NCBI GenBank assembly: GCA_914767715.1
Contig: OU612070.1
Span: 2,621,501 to 2,685,500, forward strand
Length of the DNA: 64,000 nucleotides
DNA from: Membranipora membranacea
Taxonomy: Eukaryota > Bryozoa > Gymnolaemata > Cheilostomatida > Membraniporidae
Direction: 5' to 3'
In this document: one piece after another, positions 22,419 through 33,600 of the stretch
Layout: the number at the start of each line of letters is the position of its first letter
How positions within the stretch are numbered: the stretch's first letter is position 1
Notes under the pieces: generated by a model
Seen by the model: the letters and a program-made list of their open reading frames with translations, nothing else
Database searches by the model: none
Told to the model about the DNA's origin: nothing
Made by a program: the position numbers and the translations under genes

Positions 22419-22629
22419 TTAAAGTCGAAGTGTTTGACTACCACCAATTTTTTATCACATAACGTTATGTCAAACTTCAGAAATAGAACACACAAAATGA
22501 AGTAAATTATAATTTAAATTGCAAATTTGTTTGTTCCATCCAAAACTGCTGTAATATAATGAAATCAGCTTCAAGCCTGCTTGAGATTGTATTGATGCAT
22601 AATAACAAAGTGATCAAATTCTTTTTCAG

Positions 22630-22835
22630 CTATACAATCTATCAGAAATCTGAACAGGATGCCAGTTTCACTGTTGTCCGAACTGTACCACATGCTCTAT
22701 CTACTCATACTGTGGATATCTCTATTGATGGTCTCACTGGAGCACATGGATATGAATACAGGGTATTACTGAGTCATGAAAGCATCCTCTATGGAGATGT
22801 CAACACTGTGGATACATCATTGACGGTTCCAGCAG
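22630..22835 (+). pseudogene. Gene A exon 9, second half of FN3-like domain 1
   Basis: Open: SYTIYQKSEQDASF, TVDISIDGLTGAHGYEYRV, YGDVNTVDTSLTVPA, matching B exon 9. Donor GTATGT, phase 1. This is the last recognisable exon of gene A. Confidence 0.82.
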
Positions 22836-24234
22836 GTATGTTTTCATTTTTCACATTGTCAGATGCATGTCACAAAATATCATTGCTGTCCGCAGTGTTT
22901 GACAATAATATAAATTTTGACGATATGAAGGCCACATGACTTACCACTCACTACTATCCCACACTTAGCCAACAGTTAGCTATAATTGAGGGTGAAGCTG
23001 CAGGCTACTGCATGGTATGTTCTCTGGACTGACCATTGACAGCACCTCATACATGGAGTTGAACTATGGAGAGGGTTCTTCCAACTGTATTCTCATCTGC
23101 GTTGTTCCGAACTAAACATCAATGTAATTTGGCAGAAATGTAGATTGGTCTTGATATTTATTTATTTATTTTATTTAAAGAGGTTTTCTAGAAAGTTTAC
23201 AGATAAAAGAGTAGCTAAAAAGTAACCTGTTGACCTCTACACACAGCTAAATACAAAAAAAAGGGGTTATACACAAATAAATGACGATGTTCTAGAAATG
23301 GGAAAATAAGTTATATATGGCTAGAAAAATATAATGATATGTATATATATATATAAAATTATTGTTCTTGTCACGATTATTATCAAAAGTATTAGTTAAA
23401 AGATAGTAGGCTGTCAGCCGTTATGCATTTCAGTCTGAAATTGTGCAGCAGATTTAAGAGAGCTGTTTTATTGATATGCTATAGAGAAGTAATATAAGGT
23501 GTTCACTGAATAAATCTGTTATATGATCTTGAAAGATATACTCGACATCGCAACTGATGAATGAGTATGGTTAAGATTTGCCTCAATTTTGCTCAAGTTA
23601 GACCATTGATGCACCATCCTCCTCTATCCACACATATTTCTGCTCTGTCCTGTTTGGGTTGCGGGTGCTTGCTTTTATAATGTTTAAGGTACCCTACATT
23701 GATTTTAGACCCTCAAGACTTGCTTCCTATTTCCGTTTCTGATTTTCATGGGGCCTTGTCTTGTTTGGCGTCACTGTGGGATTATGATTGCATCCCCCTA
23801 TTCAGCTGCTTGTGTATTCCCCTTGTCATTACCTCAATGGTGGTTGCTACTGCTAAGCTGCAGTGAAAAAAGTGACTATTCATCAGCACTCAATAGTGTG
23901 TGATCATAGACTCATGCATCAGTCTTGACTCAACATCAAGGCCTGAAAATATGTCTATTTAGAAGCCTAGCTTTCTATAAGGTGACAATGTTGTGACTGC
24001 CAAGAGAATAGAGGATATCACAAACTCAGTTCATTAAAAGTATTGGCTGAATTTAGTGATTATCTCCTCCTGACCAAACTTCATTCTAGGGAAGTGTATT
24101 TATCATTATCATTATCATTAAACCCACATATAATTATGTATTATACCAATATAAACCCAATGAGCCACAACAATATTTAAAAAAATATCATTTCTCAAGG
24201 AAATCTACAAAAATCAGTTGTTACTAACAAAGTA
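22836..24234. other. No gene seen; end of gene A similarity
   Basis: I looked for relatives of B exons 10-27 (FN3 tryptophan words, CGFYP words, membrane helix) and found none. AT-rich, with ATTT repeats near 23157-23177, a TA run near 23341-23356 and ATCATT repeats near 24102-24119. Confidence 0.5.
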
Positions 24235-24560
24235 ATGTATCGCACACCATCAAAACGTACAAAGAACCTGGCCCTGCAGATAATACATGATGACGAACAT
24301 TTTTTAAACAATTTTCTTGAGAAACTCCCCTCAGGCAGATATCGCAGCCTTAAATACAGAACTGCCTGGGGTAAAGACTCATTCCTCAGACACTTGATTT
24401 TGATATTGCAAGATATTTCTTAATCCACTAGAAGTCAGACTTTACTTTACTCATTTTGTTTATGTTTCTTTTTGGTATTCCCTACTCATGTAACAGTATA
24501 AACACTCAATCTCGCAGCATACCTAATGTTTGTGACAAAATAAACCAACCAACCAACCTT
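24235..24560 (+). pseudogene. Possible C-terminal fragment of a non-LTR retrotransposon
   Basis: The frame 24235-24420 ends with LPSGRYRSLKYRT and WGKDSFLRHLI before TAA. An LPSGRRYR-RT-K-SF pattern is common at the C-terminus of some LINE ORF2 proteins. It is followed by a T-rich 3' segment and an AAATAAACCAACCAACCAACC tail at about 24538-24558, which looks like a LINE 3' end. Upstream ORF2 sequence is not recognisable here. Moderate to low confidence. Confidence 0.4.
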
Positions 24561-25440
24561 GTTCCAATAGTCCGATTTCTTCCAAATTTGTTTTGGTTAT
24601 TTAGAATAGAGCTGTCCAGATAATATATCCATTTTTGCATCATTGTAAGTTGCAGGCAAGCAAAATGTAACATGTATATCTATTTTTTAAAAGTATGGCT
24701 GATTTATGCTTCTGATTGCGCAATACACCAGGGACCTTAGCCTTTGATATACTCTCTTTGTCTAAACAAAGCCCCTTCTATAACAAGCTTTCAATTCAAT
24801 CAATGTATCAGGTACAATAATCCTATGTCTCAAATGCAACAAGCACAATTATAATCTGCAACAGGTAGCCTAATACTGTTAATACCAAAGATTATAGATT
24901 GTTAATAATACTACATTTTACAAAATTCTGATCAAGAAATAAATTATTGATGGTGCTGATTCGGATTCAGTAATTTAGCTGAAAATCTCATCATTAAACA
25001 TCATGTTGAAATAAGTCTAAGGCACCATTGCTCTTGATCGGTTTCCCATCTTATTTCAATGTTTAATATTTCAACAAGATTTTTTATTCATGTGTAGTTG
25101 GGTTGTAATTTCCATGCATATAAAGGTTTTTCCACCCTTGTCAAACATCGGTAGAGTGACCAGTAGAGCCTCCTGAGCCAAGCTACTAGAAGCGCATGGC
25201 AAGCTAGTGTAACCATGACGTGAATGGTTATTATTGTTATTATAATCTCATATGACACCTGCCTCCACAATATACTGACTCTGTGGGTTTGGAAAGATCT
25301 TACTTGTAAATTTGAGAGGGATGATTTAGACAACACAAACGGGTATGCATCTTGGAATTTAGAAATTGTGGCTAAAATAGATTATATTTTATTTGCTTCG
25401 ATTATATAATGCAGAAAGTGTGCTAACAAAACCTGAATAG

Positions 25441-25912
25441 GATCCACGATGCGAACACCCAGATACTACCGCCGATGAGGGTCTTTATGGATGATATTAC
25501 AATAATATCACCAGACAAGGCTCAGGTTGTAGCTTCAATCGATAAACTGCTGAGTTGATAGAGAGCTGTGTGATGCGATTCAACCCTAGCAAGAGCCCAT
25601 CCCTGTCTTTGTGTAAAGTCAAACCTGTACCAGATACCTACTTCATAGGAACAGAGCGTATACCCATGCTTGCTGAGCAGCCTGTGAAGAGCTTAGGAAG
25701 ATGGTATAGTTTGCCGATCACAGACAGGTTTCGCGGAAACGAGGTGAAACAACAACTCATTACAGGGCTGGATACGATTGAAAAATGTGGACTGTCTGGT
25801 AAATACAAAGCCTGGATTGTCAACTCTGCACTCATGCCTTGAATTTTGTGGCCTCTGACAGTTTATGATATTCCACTTACACCAGTTGAGAGAAAGGTGC
25901 AAATGATTAACT
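25441..25912 (+). pseudogene. Reverse transcriptase fragment of a LINE, decayed
   Basis: Frame around 25465 reads PPMRVFMDDITIISPDKAQ, with the catalytic DD of the reverse transcriptase palm (F-M-D-D). After a stop near 25557 it continues MRFNPSKSPSLSL, TYFIGTERIPML, EQPVKSLGRWYS, GLSGKYKAWIVNSALMP, then a TGA and ILWPLTVYDIPLTPVERKV. This order is that of a fish/cnidarian-type LINE whose core reads FMDDLT-KPTKSRS-EQPVKSLG-GL-G-FKAW-LWPL-VYE-PM. At least two stops break it. It differs from the minus-strand LINE next to it. Confidence 0.75.
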
Positions 25913-25949
25913 AATGCACTGTATGCCAGTTTGTTCACTCTTTCACTGC

Positions 25950-26108
25950 CTAGCACACATCCTTGTTTGACTTCATTTGTCACAGCAAAACCTTCAGAAA
26001 TTCCAGTGTCTTGTGCTGCTTGAGCTTGCATACCATCATGTAGAGCCTTTATCAAGTTGATAACCCTCTCTGTCAAGTCAAACTTCACAGTATGAGCCAG
26101 CGCGAACC
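25950..26108 (-). pseudogene. Fragment of the minus-strand LINE (copy 1)
   Basis: Minus strand reads VINLIKALHDGMQAQAAQD, TGISEGFAVTNEVKQGCVLG, the same reverse transcriptase segment as at 53640-53760 (MQAQAAQGTGIPESFAVTNG, VKQGCVLAPTLF). Just past it, near 26100, the sequence jumps to the part that matches 55547 onward, so about 1.76 kb of LINE present in copy 2 is missing here. Confidence 0.8.
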
Positions 26109-26480
26109 TTGTTGACCCGGGCAACATTCGAGCCGGTATAAGTATTCATCCATTTGTCCATCTCATAAAACTGCATGCAGAAGGTTAAGTGAGGACTTGC
26201 TCTTGCATTACCAGAATCACTCTCTTGGCAAAACGGGAATGTTAGTCAACGGGCAAGAATTAGTTGAGACATGTTGGCATCCCTGCCTAGCTGCAGTGGC
26301 TGCCTGGTCTGACTGGTTGGTTCGTTTATCTCCCCTCCTGAACGCTGCCTCAGGCATTTGCTGTATTATTCCGGGGTTCACTCCCCTAGCCTTCGTCTTT
26401 CATAAACGGCTGCAAGCCAGCAGGACCGGTTTGGTGGATGAGCACAAGACCAAAGATGCATACACCCTTATTTAGGTAGG
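26109..26480 (-). repeat. 5' end region of the minus-strand LINE, copy 1
   Basis: Matches 55547-55900 (for example CATAAAACTGCATGCA, TTGCATTACCAGAATCACTC, CATAAACGGCTGCAAG). It lies beyond the endonuclease reading frame of that LINE, so it is probably its 5' untranslated end. The plus-strand open frame here is not a gene. Confidence 0.6.
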
Positions 26481-28587
26481 TATTGCATTTGTCCTAACAG
26501 GGTGTCCACCCACCCTCCCACACCCTCTACAGTGTCAGTAGGTTCACCAGATTAGTAGTCGTGAGCTTGACCATGCGGTAGGTGGTACTGGGTTACATGG
26601 TCAGCTGACCTGGAGAATACAGTAGTCATATAATAACTCCCCAGAACAGCGCTTTGCTCAGAGTGCAAGGGCGCAGTGATATACTCTTGTTATTATTGAG
26701 ATGATTTTACTTGTGCTCTAAAGCAGGGATCTGAGAAATGAAAACCAATTTTAACATAACCGCCATCATGCATTGCACATAAAGAGGATGAATGACTAAT
26801 CAAATGTTCATCCTGCTCGACTGGCTGAATCTTATGTACTCACTTATTTAGAATCTGAATAACTGTTGTGTGAGACACGAGACAGGAATCGTTTACTTTA
26901 TGGAGGTGGGAGTGGTGTAGATATTACGGATGACCCACGGACTATGCATGAAAAGTCTGACAGGTAGTACTGCTATAACAAAAAAATCTTGCTCGTTAAA
27001 GATATAAGCAAAATTTTGAATATTGCATATATGCATATTTGATAAAAATTTATGTGCCTGGGTGAATGCTCTTTCATCAAAATTAACAACAAAGCTGAAG
27101 TCGTAACGATACTTTATCTATTGGCAGATATATCCTCATGCTTGTACTGTTATTTGTATTACAAACTAATTATTACATTTCAATAAAGACTGTAATAAGA
27201 TTCTAAGGATGGCTGATATAATATTTCCCTCCATGATTCATGATTTGCGATTGAGCTATACCTAGCCTTGGCTCTATGCAGATTTTGTCATTCAAAATTG
27301 AAAAAATGCAGTTTATCCTCCCTTTCGCAATAATTAAGGTTGAATATCACTCCATGGGTCAGATCCTATACCTATGATGCGAGTTGAGAATTTATCATTC
27401 TCATGTAAGATTTCAACATCTTGTCTGGGAAAAAAGTAATGTTGGAATTTGAAGGTCGTAGCAATTGTAACAGTAACAATAATCATTGTATACATATTGA
27501 AATTCATACAATATTGCCATATAAATTACAGGGGTTTGTCACCTGGCTCAGACGCTGTGCAATCTTTTTCTAGTGTGAATGCTTCACAGCAAAATAGTCC
27601 CGATGCACAAAATGATTTAGATCATTGTATTGACTATTGTGGATGGATTTCCGTATTTCTGATTTCCAAAGTACGAACATAGCCTTACAGTAAGAATGAA
27701 TACTGCATATAGGTTATGAACGTTTTATCACTGCAATAATAGTGCTGAAGACCGAATCATATTTCATTATTGGATTATAGTGCGTAATTCTTGTCATTTA
27801 TCCTTATTAATAATACCATGTTCAAACTTGAAATATGGATATTTGCTTCAATATTGATCTGCATGATTATAGTAATTTACAAAAGTGGGAAATAATGCCA
27901 AAATACTCACTTTAGAGAGTTTGCTTACTATTATGAGATTATTTAACATAAGAGTTGTCCACTCTCTTTACAAGTGCACACAATTCGCAGCTTGAAATTA
28001 TTACTTCTTGTGTCCCACAATCTAGTATGCAAAGGGTGAGGACTGAGGTCTGATACTCACAAGACGATAAACATTGAGTATAAGGTTTACTAAGGGCAGC
28101 ATATAGATACGTTTCTAGTTAGTAAGCTGTACAAATAAGGTCAGGCTGACACTAAACACCTACTTTTAAACAAAGGATTAGAAAATGGCTGCAGGACTAC
28201 ATTTGTGTACCCTGTATATCTTGTTAGTGTTTGCACTTTTCAATAATACATTAGGAACCATAAACTCAAGATTGAAAGCTGTGCCGATTAATTTATTTGA
28301 ACCGCCAGATTTTATTTTGAGAAAACTTATTGTGGTTGCCAATGTTCAATCAGCAGCTTGTTATCCTTTGGTCAGGAAATGATTGGTAGTGAAGGTACTG
28401 TGATGTACAATTTATTTCAGTCGCAGTTATTTGTATCATAGTATCATTACGCTGTCAGATAAGATTGTTTGAGGTCTAGTGGGCTATCACATCACAAACT
28501 TTATTATCTGTGCGATAGTTTAGAAACATTTTCCACATGATTCCTTGTATTATCTAGAAGGATTCAGTTTGCCTTATCAATAAAAGT

Positions 28588-28620
28588 GTGATGGTACCAG
28601 AGACTATGGACTTATTATAT
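28588..28620. mobile_element. Palindromic micro-insertion shared by B and C
   Basis: CAGAGACTAT and, inverted, ATATAGTCTCTG bracket a short AT loop. The matching site upstream of A (near 11270) reads GATGGTACCCCATAC without it. Flanking GATGGTAC and GATGGCCC could be an 8-bp target duplication with two changes. Confidence 0.5.
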
Positions 28621-28715
28621 ATAGTCTCTGATGGCCCACCTCATATTTCAGGTAGGTTCATGGTCCAATCACATAGGGGATCACACAAGGGTGATAACTG
28701 ATACTTCTAGGCACA

Positions 28716-28914
28716 GGCACCTCACTCAAAGATACAACATACAGTGGTGCGCGTACCACTGCACAACACACAGGTCTTCAGCTAGAAACCATGAGTCAAA
28801 CGCTGTTTCGAGGCCTTCTCTAGTACAACCTCCTCATGGCCGGCCCCAGCAGCATGAAGCCACCCCTGTGTGTTGCTGAGCATCTCAATCAATCTCATCG
28901 GCACCTCACTCAAA
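28716..28914. mobile_element. 184-bp insertion flanked by 15-bp direct repeats
   Basis: GGCACCTCACTCAAA stands at 28716-28730 and 28900-28914. The C copy (near 58155) has one such word and no insert. The insert has no coding sequence; a 15-bp duplication fits target-primed (LINE-driven) insertion, or a local duplication. Confidence 0.65.
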
Positions 28915-29760
28915 AATTTAACTAGGTTTTATGTGTTGCATGTGTTGCATCGATAAGCATTAACTGTTCATCAAAGTGAATTAAATCTACCTATACTACA
29001 ACCCTATGAAAGTAACATGTATTTACTTATATAATCCATGATTGCACCTGAGATATGCCTAAATAGTGTGACCCTTAATTTCTTTTATCCTTGCTCAGCG
29101 CTGTGAACATGGATGTAGCAATGAAGCAGTAAATAGTGAGATAGCTACATATTATAAAAGCTCTAATAAGTTATTTTCCAGATTATACGCTTACAAAATC
29201 AAAAATGACATCGGCTCAAAATAAAATGAGATAGCTTAGCTGTGATGTCAAGTGTCGCTGTACATGATAATGTGTGAGTTGAGGGAAGCTTGTACATCAC
29301 TGTACACTCATCGTTGGCTATCAGGGTGATAAAATGTATCTTATCTTTTATTGTTGCATTATGCTAATACTGAACTAACAGTTCATCTAATAGTTCCTGA
29401 TATATCACTCAACAACACTCGACGTCCAATCCTGATATCGGCCGACTGCTCTGAACTCGTTAGTCACTGCGAGGGTAATACAAAGTCTGTTTTGGTAATT
29501 TTCTTGGCTTCAAATGCTGCAATTCTTCAGATGCCTTTTACTTGTTTAGACATTAATTTGTTGGTGATTAATAATAAATAAGGTCACATTAGTGATAAAA
29601 ATAGTTAAGTCATTAGGTCAGCATATGATTGGTAGTGTGGTTAACTGTAATTGAGCAAAATTCAGCCTAGACAAAGCTGATATCATCAGACTTAGAGGGA
29701 AGTGCTACTGAGCAGCAGCTGCCTCAGTAACTTAACCAGCGGAGGGGGATCTACAACGGA

Positions 29761-29793
29761 ATGGGAACACAGGAACATGTCTTCTACAACTAA
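29761..29793 (+). promoter_or_regulatory. Short upstream open frame overlapping the gene B start
   Basis: ATG at 29761 opens ten codons and a stop (TAA at 29791-29793), out of frame with and overlapping the receptor ATG at 29777. At the matching place in gene C the ATG is ACG, so gene C lacks it. If it lies in the mRNA it could lower translation of B. Confidence 0.45.
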
Positions 29794-29837
29794 AACAGCC
29801 ATTACTATCTGGATACTTCTTCTTCTCACCAACGAAG
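29777..29837 (+). CDS. Gene B exon 1, signal peptide
   Basis: MSSTTKTAITIWILLLLTNE: positively charged start, hydrophobic core, small polar end. Phase 1 donor GTAAGA. Confidence 0.88.
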
Positions 29838-30547
29838 GTAAGAGAGATCTTACACTGCCTCTTTATGGCAAATATATTACTCTAGGCAATGAACCATATT
29901 CACGGACAACAATTTGATAGATACGAGAAAGCTCTCCAGGCACAGTGTGCTGTCCTTATGGCGTGCCTGTGCAAAATGCCAGCTGCTGGAATCATGTAAT
30001 AAGTGCTCCTCAAACCAGGTCCATTGCAATATCCTTCTTCAATGAGAGGTATTTCCCTATTTACTACCTGCAGTCTATTATACCTTGCACTACAGTTATG
30101 TTTTTCATGCAGTGACAGAACAAAAAAGAAAACTTAAGAGGAGAGAAAAAAGGAAAAAATACACAAGTAATAAAAATTAATAGGATTTAAAGGGCTTCGA
30201 TTTCTGTTCTTTTTTCTGTTTAGAGATACCAATTAGGCCAGAAGCAGCCTAGCTGTAACTGCTCTATAAAAAAATGGCACAGACAATTTGAATGGTAGGA
30301 AACTGATCGCATATTGTACTTCATTGATGTTTCTTCTGTAAAATTCACCGGGTGTACCCAGTTGTAGTGGTCATATTTAGAAATTAAAAGGTGTTTTGTT
30401 TTTGCATTATATGTGTGGGGACATAACTCCTATTCTGTGTAATATTATTACTAATCTAATCTTCTAAATATGATATCAATATCAATAATTCTATCAGAAT
30501 GTTACCAGGGATTTTTAACAAATTACACATTAGGCTCCTACTCTCCT

Positions 30548-30604
<57 letters not shown>

Positions 30605-33600
30605 GCTCCTACAAACTGACAGTTGATGCTGTGGTCTGTGACACTTCAGTTGTCGCACCTAACTTTGAAATTTCAAACTATTAACAGGTCTAACTGCACA
30701 AACACTTAATATAGCAGTGAATAAAACAGCTACACAGAAGTCAGAATATGAGAATCACCCACCAGGCCTCGCAGTGGATGGTTCAATTCTAGAGCAGCCG
30801 ATACCTGAAGGTACACCTGGTATTCGAGACGGGCAGTTCTCCCACACCAAAGAAGGAAAGGATCAATGGTGGAAAGTGGACCTCGGAGCTGTATTTTATA
30901 TATACCGTGTTGAGATGTGGAGCAGGAAGGGTGTTTATGGTATGTGAGCTGAGGGCCACAAGTATTTGGTATCAGCATGATAATGGACCATTGATCTACT
31001 TCAATCAACCTTTAGATTCTCTAAATCAGATTTTCCTTTTCAAACGAGCTTTGAAAATGCTTGAGAGGCACAATATTTTGTAAATACATTGATGCACCTT
31101 TCTGTGTGCTATCAATACTCTGCTTGCATATTTCCAAGGCTGTAAAGGAAAATATCTACACAAGGAATGGTAACAGCAGCTTTCCGATTTATTTTTTTTG
31201 CAGTGCTTTATCAATACAGTGTTATTATTGGATATTCTTTCAGAGTTTCGTCTGTCTAATATATCGTTGCTGACATGCCTTGAGAGAGATGCTGGAGCAC
31301 CATCACTTAGTTCTTCTGGATGGCAACTGCGCCGTTATCGTGAATCAAAATACCCATATCCTGGAAAGGAGGAATTTGAATTTCCGGTTCCAGGAAGGCA
31401 TATAGCAGTGTTCAATAATGGCAGTCATGGTGTGACACTCACTGAGTTTAGGGTCTTTGGGATTGGTAAGTTATCAATTGAAATCAAACTAATACGATTC
31501 CACTCTTTGTTCACAATTCCATACCCGTATCTTTTAAAACAGTGTGCAATCATATCTGAGACTGCTGTAGTGCCAATATCTGGATAGTACCATCGAAAAC
31601 CTGGCAAAACAATCTTCTAAACTTTACCAAACTTCATGATAAATATCGATTTTTGCGATCAGTCTGCCACATCATGTCAGCCATGTGTCACATCGAAGTT
31701 AATTCAAACATTAAAACTGTTAATACCAAACAGCACTTCTTCATACCAAAAGAAAAAGTCTAATTCCAAGTCCAAGTCTAACCAGAACCCTCACCAATAA
31801 GCTTCAACACAGCTTACATAAAAAAGAAATCAACAATGCCGAACCATCAATTATCTGTTTGCAGCCTGATCACCATCCTATATATACTGATAATATCACT
31901 AGTCATAGCTTTGTGTTTAGGAAAGCAAAAAAAAAACCATTGTTCATAGTAAGAAGTAGTCTCATGGCAATGAACAAAAAAACTAAATTTACGTGAACAA
32001 GAACATTTTTGAATGATGTAACCGATCTCAAAGAGTGAAAACCCAGGGTCTTGAAAGGTCTAGAGTATGTTGTCTCTCCTGCGACAGATCAATATCAAAA
32101 TGATGATTTACTAACAGTTTAACAGTATGCCTTACTCTAGCTTACTTAGGACAGTAACTAGGCTGCTATACTTACACCAGAAAATATCACAGCACAGTTT
32201 TGATCATAGTTAGCCTAGTCAAAGATACTTAAGTGTTAATATGTGACAGGGGAGATAACACATTCTAGCATACTTGCCAAGTAATCTAAATTCAAAAGTG
32301 GGAGATTTCAATTTACATCGATACTGCACGGAATCGTGGTGCTTCGAGGGTGCGAAGCACCCGAGCAATCCACTTTGGGGTTTTGGGCAGTGTAAGCCCC
32401 CAATGGGGACTTGGATAGAGCCCGGCTGCTGATACTCTGAGAATGTTTCTAGCCACTAGGAAGAGCTAAAAACGTATACTTGATCCCAAATAATTTCATG
32501 TTTGTACTTTGTACAGGTAATAAAATATCAAACTGAGATGAAATGCACTTTTAATACTTACCATCAACACTTACAAAAAGTGGGAAGTCAACAGAATTTG
32601 ATGTGAAAATCTGGAGGGTCCCACCTAAATTGGGAGACTTGCAAGTATGCACTCTAGACCCATTTAGACCCTGGGTTCTTGCTCTTCAAACACAGTTACA
32701 TCATTCAATAACGTCCTCATGCGAGTAAACTTAGCTTTTTTGGTAATATTGCTAAAAAGTTACTTTGCTATGAGCAACGGTTGTTCAGGGCAAGAGAAAC
32801 CTTAATACTTACTCGTCTGAGCATTAAACGAAAAAAGCTATGTTCCTTTCTCTCCTTGGGCAACTTTCAATGTTCTTTTGATAAAAAATTTCCAAGTTTT
32901 GTTTAGCTTTTTCCTGTTCATACCATGATTTCAGCACCATACAAGAACTACAATGTAGCTAAGTATAAGCCTGTAACCACGACTCCATCAACACCTCTTC
33001 TTGATCATCTGGTTGACGGGATGAACTTTTCTCCAGAATCTTGTCCAGAAACATCAGATACTGTGCAGTGGGAGTTAGATTTGCTTGACACTTATTTGAT
33101 CCACCTTGTTCGTCTTGTCAAAGGGGACTGTGGTAAGCACAATGTATCTCTGCGAACTCTTATTAATATTGAATTTCATTCTATGAGTCTGTGAGTCTGC
33201 CATAATATAAAACCTCTCCTCTAAGTGAATGGTCTCCTCTCCACTGAAAGTCTTGTCTCCTCAAGTGAATGATTGAAAAAAAATCCGGTATTTATGTTAT
33301 GGTAATTGAGTCACCACTATCTTCCACCAGCTGCTTTAAATCAAATGCAAGATTGTGTTTAGTTATGGATAGTTCTTTATTTTCGGTCATATTTCCAACA
33401 ACCTTGAAACTCATCACATAGCAAGCATTGCACTGCATGAGTCATAGGTTGTTGCTTACCATGTATTAGAGGCTCATTGCTTTGGTAATTATGTCATGCT
33501 TTGTTTTTTCTGCCATCTTATTACACCTATCCACCTAATAATAAATGTGCCACAGGGATAGCATATTATATACTATATACACTTGTTCCCAAAAATCATG

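Larger units (their letters stand above)
12317..22835 (+). pseudogene. Gene A: truncated, disabled paralogue of the receptor gene B
   Basis: Nine exons match exons 1-9 of gene B in order, with the same intron phases: 12317-12380, 13975-14217, 14547-14779, 15263-15469, 15852-16063, 18814-19035, 20419-20645, 20821-20938, 22630-22835. They encode a signal peptide, three galactose-binding-like domains and one FN3-like domain. Disabling changes relative to B: an in-frame TAA at 14034-14036 in exon 2, a one-base loss near 14740 in exon 3, a one-base loss near 15880 in exon 5, a one-base loss near 20428 and a TAA at 20510-20512 in exon 7. No FN3 exons 10-25, membrane exon or tail exon follow before gene B starts. 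Splice sites are still GT-AG. Frameshifts could in principle be assembly errors, but five independent lesions plus missing exons make a pseudogene the better call. Confidence 0.85.
26481..29776 (+). other. Intergenic region upstream of gene B
   Basis: No gene that holds up in the duplicate. The open frame 28185-28382 (MAAGLHLCTLYILLVFALF) looks like a leader, but its ATG is changed at the matching site upstream of C (57621) and the frame is cut upstream of A. Two small insertions are noted (28588-28620, 28716-28914). The region includes the B promoter and 5' UTR, whose start I cannot place. Confidence 0.6.

Noticed and set aside
26197-26475. 92-residue plus-strand gene
   Set aside because: Lies antisense to the LINE 5' end, and the frame is not kept in the duplicate at 55640-55900.
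28185-28382. 65-residue leader-like protein gene upstream of B
   Set aside because: ATG lost upstream of C and frame cut to 17 codons upstream of A; no selection visible.
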